Shown piece after piece: positions 48,108 through 60,640 of a stretch of DNA of 64,000 nucleotides. Positions within the stretch are counted from its first letter, which is position 1. Every line of letters starts with the position of its first letter. The notes beneath the pieces are model-generated. The model was not told the origin of the DNA and made no database searches. It saw only the letters and a program-made list of their open reading frames with translations. Location: assembly GCA_029718625.1 (NCBI GenBank), contig CM056376.1:78987386-79051385 (forward strand). The letters are read 5' to 3'. The translations under genes were made by a program, and so were the position numbers. Source of the stretch: Synaphobranchus kaupii (Eukaryota > Chordata > Actinopteri > Anguilliformes > Synaphobranchidae).

Positions 48108-51100
48108 CATACAGAAAAGACACGACCTACTGTAGATTGAGAGAAACCCATGTACACAATGAGACAGAGGAATGCGGAAATGAGGTACAGCTGTAGCGAG
48201 TAGAGAATCACAGAAAGATATTCAGCGATAGAACAGAAGAAGTAGGTAGTAGGGTTAGTAGAAACTGTAATTCCCTGACGTTAGTAAATTAGTTGATTAG
48301 TATTATTTACAAGTTAGTCGTTAGTATATTAGTAAGAAACCTAATTCTAAGCAGTTAGTAGTAATTCGTAGATTAGTAGTATTAACAAGGGTAATTAGTA
48401 AAGAAGGAAGTAAACGAGAGTGGAAATACAGCAAAACCCGAAATCACCAAAGGCTCCCGAATAGTGTAACGAAGACAGGGGAGTGTCGGTAATACAAACA
48501 CAGAACAGTGTAACCATAAATGAAAATAAATGCAAGATAATAAAAATGATAAAGAACCTAATAAGGATAAACAAACAAGCTCACAATAAGAAACATAAAT
48601 GTACAAAGACAGAATGCAGAAACCTGACACAAAGCCCACAAGTGGCCTTATCTAATGTATATAATCATCACTATCACCTCAGTTATCATTGTCATCATCC
48701 ATCGCCATCATCTATAGTTTATCACCATCATCCTTCATTCATTATCCACCATGTTGACCCATCATTCATGATCATAATTTCAATTGAGGCCAGGTGGTGT
48801 AGGTTTCTCTCTTCAAGTACTCTGGCTCCAGGAGGTTGTTTGTTTTTTATAGGGTGGTGCCTTCCATCTGTGAAGTCACTAAATCTTCTGTGCCCCACAA
48901 TATCTTTGGTCTTATTTTCCTGCAAGAATGTTAACTGACGTAGGACTTTTTCTTTTGAAAACAAAGATGGACAATGAGTTACCAGCAATCACAGATGCCA
49001 TGCTTTTCATCTAACATGCTTTACATCAGCACATTTAAAATGGGTCCATATTATAGTACTTACTTTTAAGTACATGTTCTGTAACACTTCAGCACTAGAT
49101 GGACATTTCTTTGTCAATTTAATATTAATTTAACATACACATAGTTGTGTATGATGTACCACTAATATATATTTTAGATATTAGGCAAACCATTACTGTA
49201 CTGTTTCCGCTGAGTCTTGTTCTACAGTTCTCCCAGTCAGTTATAGAGAATACTTTTTTTTTTAATGCTGAGCGAGGACATGTGTGTCTGCAAAGTTGTA
49301 TGCCTATTGCCTTCCCTCTACGCACCAAGAGTGTGTAGCCTGCAGGGACTTGGTGCCTAAAAAGGTTCTAAATACACAGAGCCAGACACATATGGTGGTT
49401 ACTGTCACAGGAAGTAGTCCTGAAGATCAAGCAGCAGGCTGTATAGATCAAGCAGCAGGCCTCACTTGCATCGTTTTGAAGGATTTAAGGCTGTAACATA
49501 AATATTTCCGTTGTTTTAGGCTTGAATCCTGCATCCCTTTATCTGTTAGATGAATAAATCCAGGGAAAGAGCTTGGTTGGACAGGTGAGCCACTGATTTA
49601 GTTCTGAGGGCATTGGACATGCTTTGTTCTTGGTACTCCCCAACTGAACACTTTTTCATAGTTTCTTCCTGAAATATTAAAATAATATCAAATCCATATT
49701 AGTTGCAAATGTTAAATCTATTGCATAATACTCTCTACTACTGATTTTCACACTGTTTATCAGACAGTGCTTAGGAAACAGTGAAGCAATGTTGATGGTA
49801 AATTGCTAAATAAATGGGACAGTATTATATATAGTTGCATTGCAGTTAAACTGAGTTGGATCAGCAAATGTGTAATGTGATTAAATAACATTTCATTACA
49901 TTACATGCCAGAGGTCTGGACAACATCTCCACAGGAAGTCTTTTTAAAAAAAGAAAAAGAGGAAAAAAAGAAACAACATGTGGACATGACTGCTGGGCTT
50001 CATGTGCATCTGCAAAGATGAATACAACAAGCCGCTCCTCCATGCTCCCTGGAATTAAGCCAATATTAAGACTGCCTTTTCCTGGTGAAAGTCAAAATTG
50101 AGTGCAGGCAACCATGAATGACAGCGAGTGATTTTTGGCTGCTTGAAGCCTCAGCTGTCACCTGTTTTTCTTTCCCCACCGCATGCTGACAAACGATATA
50201 TTAGTAGGAATCTCCAGGGTTGCTGCATTGGGCATGTACAAAAGTGGGTGGATGTTCTTGCTACCACGATGACTACCTGCAGATTGAGGCTTAAGAATTG
50301 CTCCACTTCCATAAGTTTGGTTAAAAACAGAAGAGGAAAATTTTTAAAACTTGCAGGAGACCTTTGCCGTGTTTACTGGTTACCTGCAAACCAAGGCGGT
50401 AGAACTGCTTGGGGTTGATACTGAAGCACTGCCATTTTTTGAGTGTGGTCTGTAGGTCCAAATAAGTCCTGGGTGTGTTGTTTATATTATTATGTACGTG
50501 TGCTGCACAGAAAAGGGGCCACTTGCTTTAAATACTTTTTTACTCCACCTGAAAGGCAAACATACTTTTTAAACATTCATGAATTACTTAATGTATTTGC
50601 AGTTACAACTAGAATGGAGAGAACAGCTATTGTTGTTCACTTTAAAAGTGGAGCATAAGATTATGTTGTGAGGTTTGAACATGGTATTTTATCATAAGAT
50701 TATTAAAATAGTTTTCAAATATAACTTAAAGCACTGTGAAATTTAAATTATTAAAAACATAGCAAAAGGGTCAACATACAGAATTTGGTAAATAAGCACA
50801 TTATGGATGATCTGTAATTGAATAATGACTCACTAACCAAAAAACAACTTGCCTGCTCATATGTGTTTTGTATGTTTTAACTAAGATGAGTGCACAAGCA
50901 TACTTTCAGTCACTGAGGATCATTGTCCACCCATTACAACTCTAGTGTGACAGTTCAACATGACTGATCATGTTTCACAGTAAATACATTTTGTGTCCGT
51001 CTTCAAATGAAACCTTTTTTAATCTGTTGGAATGCACATCAGTTGAAGTAAACAACTTGATGGAAAATTACTGCTGTACTAGGTTTAGCCACATGTTTTC

Positions 51101-51317
51101 CTTAACTTTCAGTGTTAAATGTAATGTTTACCCAACAATTTTGTTCATCTCAGTGACCACACTATGTTGTGTAAGCGGGGTGTTTTATAAAACCCCAGTT
51201 TGGTTAGATTGATTTAATGCCATGGCATTGTGCATGTAGGGAGCTATAACACCCTCTAGCACTTTCCTGCTTGAAGACTGAGGTGAAGTAGTGCTGACCT
51301 TTACTAGTACTTGGAAG
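48108..51317. other. Unassigned sequence with small repeats
   Basis: 48240-48400 is rich in TTAGTA units. 48680-48770 has CATCATC/CATTATC microsatellite-like units. AGATCAAGCAGCAGGC occurs twice, near 49425 and 49447. The section around 48390-48630 has LTR-like phrases and could be the other half of the LTR that ends at 41605. No gene supported. Confidence 0.4.
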
Positions 51318-52148
51318 TAGATTTCTCAGTTTCAGCCCGGGAAAAAGCCCGTCGGGTAGGGCCGGGTTCGAGCCGACAATTTATGCTAATTGGTCGGGTC
51401 GGGTAGGGCTCGGGCTGCGCAAAAAAAAAAGAAAAAGAAAAGAATGTCTCTGTGTATTTACAGTAGGCTAATCTGCATTTTTACATGTGGTGCTGACTGC
51501 TAATTTTGGAGTCAATCAATTGTCAAGACTTTCTCTACTTGTTAAAATGTAGCTATTTATTTTATTCATCCAACATCTCCCATTTGCTGTAACTATACGG
51601 CGAATGTAGGCGTTCGAGTTGAAGTTGAAGTATCGTCTGCTGTGTGATAAGTGATAATAGGGCAATAATAATGAAGCAAGAACATGCGAACTACACAACA
51701 ATAAAAAAGTTGAATCCTGTTCTAATGAAAAAACACTACAAAATTCTATTAGCCTACAGCATGGTAAAACAATAAAACATTAGTACAAATCTAATTGCTT
51801 GCTTTCGGCAAAATTGGTTTACTCTGCTGCTCTCAATTACTAAATCTGTTAAAAACTCAAAAACAGTAGGCTAAAAACACAGCTAGTTTGTGGTGTTCCT
51901 GCTTGCTTGCTCATTCTCTCTCTCTTGCTCTCTCTCACCCCATTGTGCTATGTGATTTGAGCCGCCGCCTACATAAATTGCGCAGCCTTTTCTGGCAATA
52001 ACCGACACGTTTTTTTTTTTTTTTTCGGGTTTGGTTGGTCTCGGGCTCAGTATTGTATGTGATGATCTCGGGTGAGCCGGGATCGGGCTTCAACTCACTC
52101 GGGTCGGTTCGGTTCGGGTTTGAATTTTCAGGCCCGTTGAGAACTCTA
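51318..52148. mobile_element. Non-autonomous hAT element with perfect 8-bp target duplication
   Basis: The element is flanked by CTTGGAAG at 51310-51317 and again at 52149-52156, an exact 8-bp duplication. Left end TAGATTTCTCAG...GCCCGGG and right end ...GGCCCGTTGAGAACTCTA are inverted repeats. Both subterminal regions are packed with CGGGT(C/T)CGGG-type words, those on the right pointing inward from the other side. The middle is AT-rich and non-coding. A TAG start, 8-bp duplication and GGGCC/CGGGT subterminal clusters fit hAT. Confidence 0.85.
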
Positions 52149-52156
52149 CTTGGAAG

Positions 52157-52554
52157 GGGCATCCTGGGAAAACTATGCTGCTGCTGGAAGTGGTGTTAGT
52201 TGGCCAGTAGGGGCAGGTTTTGTAAGCAGTCAGTGCCAGGTTAAACCACCACAAGAATTTGGGAAATTAAATGTCACAGTATTGCCACACCCAACAAATA
52301 TTATTTCACCCAATTGCATGCTGACTGCACCCCTAGAGACTCTTAGGCTAGTTGTGGATGTTCAGGTATGTTGTACCATACAAGAGATTTGAGAAGACCC
52401 GCTATCTTCCCCAATCACTTAGACATCTCTTCAACATGGATCAGCCACATCAATCATGTTCTCATCAAAGCATATCCCAGTCCCCCCGCCGACATATGGG
52501 CACTGTTTTTCATGAGTCAGCTGTTGGCACAGTCACACCTGCCATCCTCCCAAC
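52157..52554. other. Unassigned sequence, possibly a LINE scrap
   Basis: A plus-strand reading near 52425-52470 gives SSTWISHINHV, weakly like the segment preceding the final part of L2/Rex-type RT proteins. Too short and diverged to call. Ends at the hAT target site. Confidence 0.25.
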
Positions 52555-54499
52555 CAGAGTTGGGGGCGTTACTTGAAAATTGTAATATATTACATTTTAC
52601 TAGTTACTTTTTAAAGAAGTAAAGCGTTACATTACTATATTACTTTACAATTAAGGTAATGCGTTATATTACCCATTATATTACTTTGTGTTACGCTGTC
52701 ATAAAATCGCTTAAATCAGTGTTAAATTATTCCCCTTTCAGAAGTATGATTATTAGGACCATTTAACCTTACGTATTCATTATAAAATGTTGTTGAAATA
52801 TGTTGTAGATTGTTTTACAAAACGATTGAAAAATTCACCTTCCTAGCCAGTAGGCCTATAGCAACCGATAAAATAAAAGTCTACCTGTATTCGTTCTTGC
52901 ATTCTCACAATGCTTTGCACTTTTGTTAAAATCCTCATGAGGGCGCTTCATGCCAACATTAGAGTTGACTGAGATGAATTCAACAGACAACCTATGGAAA
53001 ATAGCCTTTTTAATTAACCTTCTTAAATGTATTCAGCTCGTTTCAATTGACAATATAAACATAGTAACAGGGTGTTCAAAATGTTGCTTTTAAAACGACA
53101 TTGACAAATATGAAAAGCTAATCAAATGAAATATAGGGCTTTCACACTCAGTCAGTGTGGATTCATGGAAATAGGTTAAATACGCTACTGCTTTTAACGT
53201 TCAAATTATTAACACTTCAACTCATCAAACAATGAATTACATTAAATCCCATTTCAATAATGTCGCCTATTGAAATGTAAAGGATAACAAAAAATAGCCC
53301 GTGCAGCTGCCATCTTCTGTTCATTGAACTGCGCATGATTGAGTCATACCCCTTTCATATTAGAGCCGTCTCTGCTTCTGAAGCGGTCTAACTCTCAATA
53401 TAAAAAGATTTGAGACGGGTAGATAATACCGATACAAAATAGAACGGTTTCAAGTTAGTACGGACTAGTAGGTGGTTCAGAAGCGGATACAGCTCAATAT
53501 GAAAAGTACCGACATTTGAAGCGGTCTAAACCCAATGAAAATATCAGTTAAAACGCAGCCAACAAATAGAGATGCTCAAAAGACAATTTTACTTTATTGA
53601 AAGACCAGCTGAACCAAAAGGTGCGTAAACCAAGCGAGACTGCAGTATATAATAATCACCTGCACAATATAACGAATCTCTAGTAATCATTTGCTTATTG
53701 CTTTATCATAGCCTACATAACGTTGTCACGTGATTTATTTAACAGCATAACACCTACCTGGTTTCGTAATGAGTAGAAGTAGTAAAACTTTAACAAAAAC
53801 ATCCATTTCATACGGTAAATGTAACTGTACAGATTCCTCAAAAGACCAATTGTCGTGTGCTTTGCAGAAGTCCAAATTTGCACGGCACCGATTCTGTCTT
53901 GAAAACTTTAAACGATCATCGAATTGGACAAAACATACACAGATACACATACGTGAGGCACACAGTACCACTCGAGCCAGGTTAGCTAGTGTAACATGAA
54001 TCACGCGTGCAAATTATTGACCTCTTGTTCTCGAGCCCGCGCTTACATTTTCTCCCGCGTTTAACATGAGACAATCGGTTACCATGACAAGTACGTACTA
54101 AAATGCGTGTATATAAAGTGGTCCGGCGGCCTTGATCCGCACTTTCTGGGGTAATATAAAAAGGTTTGTGACGGACTTTTTTGATCCGCTTCAGAAGCGG
54201 TTCAAAATCAGGGGTACAATATGAAAGGGGTATTAGATTGACAACTTACTTTACTTCCGCACTGCCAAGGATTATTAATCGCTTGGAGAGTTCTTCGTAA
54301 TAAATAGCCTTAGCATATGAAATGCAGCATGAAACGTAGCCTACAATATTAGGTTGAATAACGCTTTGCTAATTAAAAAAATGTAAAGTAATATTATTAC
54401 ACGCATTCATATAGTAATGCGTTATATTACCATGTTACCCAAAAAACTAATATTATTACAGTAACACATTACTTTAGTAATGCGTTACCCCCAACTCTG
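52555..54499. mobile_element. hAT-type element, 1.9 kb, interrupted by a nested insertion
   Basis: The ends CAGAGTTGGGGGCGTTAC (52555) and GTTACCCCCAACTCTG (to 54499) are inverted repeats. Both are followed inward by series of GTAATATTA/TAATGCGTTA words. The flanks CTCCCAAC (52547-52554) and CTCCCAAG (54500-54507) match at 7 of 8. The CAGAG start and 8-bp duplication define hAT. Without the nested 0.9-kb element the unit is about 1.06 kb, and no transposase frame is visible. It is therefore non-autonomous. Confidence 0.85.
53349..54230. mobile_element. Nested element with TA duplication and CCCCTTTCATATT ends
   Basis: A 13-bp perfect inverted repeat (CCCCTTTCATATT at 53349-53361, its complement at 54218-54230) is flanked by TA at 53347-53348 and 54231-54232. 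Subterminal GCTTCTGAAGCGG and CGCTTCAGAAGCGG palindromes occur near both ends and again in the interior (AGAAGCGG near 53480, GAAGCGGTCTAAA near 53520). It lies wholly inside the hAT element and so is younger. The TA target suggests the Tc1/mariner or a related class, but no coding frame supports this. Confidence 0.75.
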
Positions 54500-54507
54500 C
54501 TCCCAAG

Positions 54508-56203
54508 AAGGTCAATAGGTCCTACTCCTTACCTCAGCTTTCACCTCCGTTGCTGCTTGTCACAGGCTTCAGTGATCTCCCTGATCTTGTTGTTGGGCCT
54601 GGCTAGTTTTCATTTCTCAGCATTACATTGACCCCTGCCTCTAGCACTGGGTTGATGGTCTACTCACTATTTCATATTTGTTTTAGGTCACAGTCGATAC
54701 ATCTGTGTTTACTGTTCATTGTAGAGGGTTCTACTGTTTAGTCTGGAAAGGTAGCCCGCCACCTCCCCTGCGTCAATTTTATCCAGAACAGCTGTGCAAA
54801 TCAGGAAGTGAAGCGAACGAGGCATCCCCGAAACGGTAACGTGGGTCGGGGAAGACCGTGGCAAATTTCAAAGAAAGAAATCCGTTCACAGATATGGGCG
54901 TGTCGTGCAATATTAGCATCTGGAACAGAGCCCCTCTTTCACAGTTCTGTGATCTCTCATTGAAGCTGACTACGAAAACAAAAACAGCCTTGCGTTTCAA
55001 GGGGCACAGCAGAAAGCCATGGGTCAAACTCAAGCCTTTGATTTTTGACCATATGTGAGGATGCTGTGTGTTCAGCCGAGATGCGCAAGCTGTAGACTTT
55101 ATGAATGATGTCTGGAAACAGGAAAAGGAGCATTCTCTTCACTCAAGACATGCAAAGCATCAATGCGATTTCCTTGTAGGAAGCAGGAAACACCTTTATT
55201 TCATTCTAGCGCTGTTAACATTTGCTTTCCCACACACATGGGCTACAGCACAGCCTCATCATGGAAAGTGAACAGTGTACGGTTGATATTCTTCAAATTT
55301 AGTTTAAAGGTATGTTTATAAAACCAGTTTATATTACGTCTACAAAAGGAATTTTTCACATTCTGTTCCTGGCCCCTAGCAAAGAAGGGCAGGTTGGCGC
55401 TCACTGAAACCAAATTTTTGAATTAAACATTACAAAACCATCTGAGCTTTCATGGTCCGAGAAGCTACAAGGCGTGGCATGTTTTGTAATATCAAATTTT
55501 TCTCATTCCTGGTCAATTTTCTTATTATATGCAATAATATTACACTATAATGCCTAGAGACATTTTATTTTTTTCTTTGTTTCTTCCTGTGTGTCACAGT
55601 CACAAACATGTGTCGTAGGGTCTGTGCTGAGAGTGTCAAAGATTAGCTTCTATTTACAACTCCATGGTCATGCAACAAGTGCAAGTTTTAGTATGTGTAT
55701 GATTCCTGTATGTGCAAAAGATAAAGCCCTGATTGCAGATGTTGCCAGGTGACTGGTATCACCTTTGGATTATTGTACCTTCTGTTCTGTTGTTTGGTTG
55801 CCATTGCCACAGTTCAGATTTGATTTTAACAGATAATCCACTGAACACATTTGCCTCCCTAGGACATACTGCTCATAAACCAGTATAGGAGATATTGAAG
55901 TGGGACGAAGAGCCCAGCTACTGGTATCTCTGTTGATTTAGGGTGTACAGGTCTCTCTCCACCACCCCACCTTACCAAGGATTCTACATTTAATAGTTAC
56001 CATGGTTTTTGTGGCAACATAAAGTGGATAATATCACACAAATAACAAAGAAATGACAGCTGTTATGAATTTAGCTGCTGTTTCATTATGGGTCAGCTTT
56101 CCAAAATGACTGGAGGGACCACTTCCAGTCCTGTGCGACACAGTTTTACAGCGGGTTTGCGGTCTTGACCTGACTACATCCACTGGTCATGAAGCATCTT
56201 TAT
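54508..56203. other. Unassigned sequence
   Basis: No supported gene. The frames around 54780-55270 overlap on opposite strands, though 54780-55060 has a more even codon make-up than its surroundings. I could not match it to anything. Confidence 0.4.
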
Positions 56204-56274
56204 TATCATCATCATCATCATCATCATCATCATTCTGATTAATATGATTATCATCATCATCATCATCATCATTT
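56204..56274. repeat. ATC/TCA trinucleotide microsatellite, interrupted
   Basis: Two runs of ATC separated by a TTCTGATTAATATGATT break at about 56234-56250. Confidence 0.95.
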
Positions 56275-57557
56275 TCTTTCTCAGCAGCATGCAGACCAGT
56301 ACATGACATATATTTTCAATATTACATGTTAGCAAGACTATTCATTTGTAGCCCATACTACTTAAGCTACTTCATGCAACACTGACTATTCTGCCCTATA
56401 TTGTAATCTAGATGATTACGTGCAATGTTGGCTATTGCTTTTAAATGGCAATTAATGGGCAACTGCATTGATTTTGCTGGTTTTGGAACACTGTGGTTAA
56501 AGGAGATGTATCAGAGGTGTTTTATTTAAATTAATTTTAATTTAATTTGGCAGAAAACCTCAGTTCAGCCCTCAGAGCGCAAAGTAATCAATTTAGCATA
56601 CAGGGAGGCGGAAACTATGCCTAAAGTGTTACAGTTGGAGTTTAAGCATGCTGGCTGTGCACATATGGCTGTATGTTTGTCCTAGATTCTCAGTTTAATT
56701 CATTGCTTTCCTCCATGGGTGGGAAACTCCAGTACATTGGGGTCTGTCTCAGCACGTAACCGTTTAATCAATGCCTAAATGTTCAATGTTGTTTCTTGAA
56801 CATAAAGATTTACAGAACATAAAGATCCATCCACACTTGGCATTGCAGAAGTAAACTGGTTGGTAACTGTAATTTTATGCAAAGATATGCAGCAGTCTGG
56901 TCAAACTGGAAAGTCTCCATCCTGAAATTTATGGAATGCCAAAAGGGTCACAATTTGCCATAAACTTTACGTTATTTACTTATAAAATGGCATATTTTAT
57001 GCCGTAAAACCTATCATACCACCGTAATTTACTTCGTAATACATTAAGATGCCATAAAAAACACAGCTAAAATGCCGCATCTCTCGCCATTTTTGAGTTT
57101 ATGAAAACGGCGTAAAAAGCGCCCTTAAAATTTCCACAAAATGGCATCTTTTACGCCACTTTTGTTCCACTAAAACGCAGTTTAAAACGTGCGTTTTGCT
57201 AAAAGTCTAATGAGCTTCGCCTGCTGATTTTCATGGCCAATTGTGGTTGGAATGAAAACCAGGATAAACAGTGGTATCCCAGGGCCAAGTTTGGGAACCA
57301 CAGCTCTTGCAGAATTATACCATCGGCAAGCTTAAATATTGCAACCTCCTTAACAATTGCTATTTCAGTGGCACACCTTAGCTTAAAGAGATACTGCAGA
57401 GGTGAGTAGGTGTGGTCATATGACGATGGTGCCACGTAGTCATATTATGAATATTCATACATTCAAGGAGTGAAAGGGTGTGTCTTGGTGAACTGACTCA
57501 GGCCCCCACTGAACTCAGCCCCCTTCCTGCTCTCTCCTCACCTAAACAAACAACAAA
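56275..57557. other. Unassigned sequence
   Basis: 57000-57190 repeats the words ATGCC/GGCAT, CCGTAA and GGCGTAAAA on both strands and may be a decayed palindromic MITE. Otherwise nothing supported. Confidence 0.4.
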
Positions 57558-57767
57558 ATGGCAAGCGACAAGAGTGACAGCAGTACTGCAGGGAGTTTTG
57601 AGGTGGAGGAGTTTGAAAGGATTCCTTCATGGTGGAAGACTCTTCCTCGTGAAGATGTTGCTCGGGAAATACAGCCGTATTAATTCGAGTCACTGGCAGC
57701 AGCAGCCGCTGTATTAGTTGAGCGACGTCTTCGCGATCGAGGAGAGGACCGGGGATGTAACCGAATG
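57558..57767 (+). pseudogene. Possible first-exon remnant of a multi-copy fish gene family, with an in-frame stop
   Basis: ATG at 57558 (context AACAAAATGG) opens 41 codons beginning MASDKSDSSTAGSFEVEE and ending EIQPY, then TAA at 57681-57683. The same frame continues open for 28 more codons (FESLAAAAAVLVERRLRDRG...) to a possible donor ATG|GTAGAG at 57767/57768. An acidic/Ser start followed by an (I/V)QPY.FE phrase is, from memory, typical of the N-terminus of abundant fish proteins annotated as P2X7-like or zinc-finger proteins of uncertain nature. If so, one codon has become a stop. Evidence is short, so chance is possible. Confidence 0.3.
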
Positions 57768-58204
57768 GTAGAGCTAATGTTACCAAGCTAAGTTAGCTTG
57801 TTTGTCTGCCTAAAGTAACGTTATTATTAAATACATTAAAATACACAGCAAAACCCAGTCACACAGTAACGTTAGTATATTGAACATGGCTGGTTGTAGC
57901 GCCCAGCTCCACTTGGTCCGAAGAGAATTGTTATCATTTATTAGTTAACATTCATAAATGATAGCGATAACTAGCTATCTAGCTAAGTTACCAGTTCTCT
58001 GGACCAAACGGGGCTAAACTCACACACAATAGACTGCTTTGCATTACCTAATTTATCGATACATTCCATCTCTCGGCAGATTATGAAAGCTAACAGAGCC
58101 GGTGGCTTTGCACCGAGGAACGATACATCTGACTCCTTGGCATAATGCAGGCAAGTTAGCTAAAGATACCAAAGTAAGACGTTGTAGATGAATAACTCTC
58201 TGGC
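57768..58204. other. Unassigned sequence rich in AACGTTA and CTAGCTA words
   Basis: Same word composition as 29630-30030. No gene or RNA supported. Confidence 0.35.
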
Positions 58205-59457
58205 TACGTTCACACTGCAGGTAAAAAGTGGCCCAGATCCGATTCTTTCCTCAAATGTGACACAGATCAGATTTTTTTATGGAAGTGTGAACAGCGAAAA
58301 TCACATTGAATCTGACATTTACAATTCTCATTTGGGCCACTTTTGAATGTGGTATTAGATGCCGATACATAACCGATTGTGTCAAAGCGACCGCAGTCTG
58401 TCAGATCGGAATTAATGTGACTTTTTACCATCGTTTTTGATGCAGCTAGCAGGGCATTAGAACGTTAGCGCACGGGCTAGTTAACTCACTATTGTACAGG
58501 GTAGGTTATCAACAGATTCACATTATATTATCATGTGTTGTCATTTTAGATAAGTGGGAAATGTGCAAAGCAGTGGATTTTTTTGGGCACAAACGATACA
58601 CCATAATAAGTCGGAAGTAGGCAACGTTTTTATATCATTCGCGGACAGCTGCGTTACCCGTTTTTTTAAATAATGTTAGAACTGTCCATATTATTGTCTT
58701 GGTTTGTTGCACGGTATTCATTATTCACGGTTTTCTCATGTAGCTGCTTACCGAACGTTATGGTTGTCGGTCCAATAGTGTGTCAATAGTTTAATCTAAG
58801 GGTGTGCATGCTAGGCTATACGTTACACATAAAGTTGAACAGATGTCGTGTGATAGCTTTTTTATATTGTTTATTTTAACACGGCTGGAACGCTGTATTG
58901 ACCAATCTGCATCTCGGAACTATCCGTTTTATAAATGTTATATTGACTAGTCTCACTAGCCAAACGGCCAAGCGCTCCATTTTCTTAACTCGCCCGTCCT
59001 CGCCCAGGCGAGTGAGCGAGGTTAATTTCATGCCTTGCTTGAGTTTTACTTAAACCGCCCATGTCACGGTCCCCCCATTCCTGGCTCCGATCTCGCATTC
59101 ACGAGTCACTCTGCACAGTAGCAGCCATGGCAGCACAAAAAGGAAGTAAAAACCTTGGATTTTTTCCCGTCTCCTCACCCTTATCATTAGCTCCACTGCA
59201 CATCAACTTTAAAATTAACGCAGAAGCTGTGACTTTGATGACTTCCTTTTTGTTGTTGTTTATTTCTGCAGGCTGTGTAACAGGCGCTATGTCTTTTATT
59301 TTTGTTAATTTGCACGGGTCATTTGAGGAGAGCAATCGGTTCACACTGGAATCAGATATGGGCCACATTAAAAAATTAATGTGAACAGCCAAACAAAAAA
59401 AATCGGATCTGAGCAATAAATCGGAATTGAGCACTAAGGCCTTAGTTGTTACGTATC
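58205..59457. mobile_element. Non-autonomous DNA transposon adjacent to the gypsy insertion
   Basis: The left side reads TACGTTCACACTGCAGGTAAAA and then AGTGGCCCAGATCCGATT. The right side, on the other strand, gives TACGTAACAACTAAGGCC, then TCAATTCCGATTTATTGCTC, AGATCCGATTTTTTTTG, GGCTGTTCACATTA and TGTGGCCCATATCTGATTCC. The shared TTCACA/AGATCCGATT/GTGGCCCA words mark inverted subterminal repeats. The gypsy LTR begins right after the right end, so the retroelement seems to have inserted at or next to this element's border. No coding frame. The final bases of the right terminus are diverged, so its border is approximate. Confidence 0.55.
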
Positions 59458-59645
59458 TGTTACGGGACGAACCCAAGTGCAACGACCAGGAGACAGATTT
59501 CACAAAGGGGTGTTTTTAATAAATTAAGTGTTGGGGTAGTCCCAACACTGTACAGGAAAGGCAAACACAGAATGTACAGAGGTCTTGCGCCTGGAAGCCC
59601 GGGGCGGGCTGCTCCAAGCCGGAGCTGGACTGGAGGATCTGGAAC

Positions 59646-59970
59646 GGACTGTTCCAAACCGGAACTGGACTGGACTGGAACTGGACCGGGTGGTCCACAC
59701 GGGAATCTGGCTCAGGAACGGAATGTTCCGAACCGGAACTGGACTGGACTGGAACTGGACCGGGAGGTCCACACGGGAATCGGGTACTGGAACGGAATGT
59801 TCCAAACCGGAACTGGACTGGACTGGAACTGGACCGGGAGGTCCACACGGGAATCGGGTTCTGGAACGGAATGTTCCAAACCGGAACTGGACTGACTGGA
59901 ACGGGAGGTCCACACAGGAATCCGTGTATGAAACGGAATGTTCCAAACCGGAACTGGACCTTGAGCGAGT
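59646..59970. repeat. 74-bp tandem repeat inside the LTR, about five units
   Basis: Units start at 59646, 59720, 59794, 59868 and 59935 with GGA(A/C)TGTTCC, then AACCGGAACTGGACTGGACT and GGTCCACACGGGAATC. Steps are 74, 74, 74 and 67 bp. Each unit holds GAA-nn-TTC (GGAATGTTCC or variant), a heat-shock-element-like pair. The related word GGAACTGGAC also makes up the minisatellite at 44488-44700. Confidence 0.9.
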
Positions 59971-60634
59971 AGTTTGTACAACTCACGCCTGGACTGGACT
60001 GGAACTGGCAGGGGAGCGACTCACTACGGCAGGGCAGGAACTGGACCGGACTGACTGCACCGGTACAGAGAAACAAAACAACAGAGGGGGGTTAGTGCAA
60101 GGGAAGGCACGGGAAAGACCGGGAGGTTCTCACGGAGGTGCCGGGTTTGGAAGTCAGGTGGTTTGATGTAGCACGGCAGGACAGAGTGATGTGGCGCAGC
60201 TGCGGTAGGTCCGTAAGTAGCTGACTGTCTCCAGAGCTCCAGGAGCCGGCGCTGAAGAACTGGGTGGTTTCTTCGGTCGGACAGGAACAACTGGAGGGTA
60301 GCCAGGTAACGAATCACCCCGGAGCCTACACGCGCTGGAGGTGGAGGTACCGCAACACACACAACGAACACGGGGAAAACGAACACTGCCACGGGAGAAT
60401 GGGTGCAGGGTTAGATGGAGGAGAAGGGAAACAGGTTAGCTACACCAAATGACAGGAAATTGTGCGGGAGGTAAACTACCAATCCGTAGTTTTGCGAAGA
60501 ATTTAAGCTGCACGGGAAACACATTCCACAACTAAGCGAATAGTTCACGCAGGGAGACCAGATAACGAGTCGAGCACTAACACCAAGTGACGATAGTTAA
60601 CGAACTGGCGCCGACTGGCAGCCAGCCGAAAGAC

Positions 60635-60640
60635 TATATA
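60635..60640 (-). promoter_or_regulatory. TATA-like motif of the gypsy LTR
   Basis: ACTATATAGT is the only TATA-type motif I noticed in the upper part of the LTR. It lies between U3-like purine-rich sequence and the tandem repeats. Transcription would run toward lower coordinates. Confidence 0.45.

Noticed and set aside
59516..60166. Repetitive frames of 134-193 codons on both strands of the LTR
   Set aside because: They are translations of the 74-bp LTR repeat, present on both strands at once.
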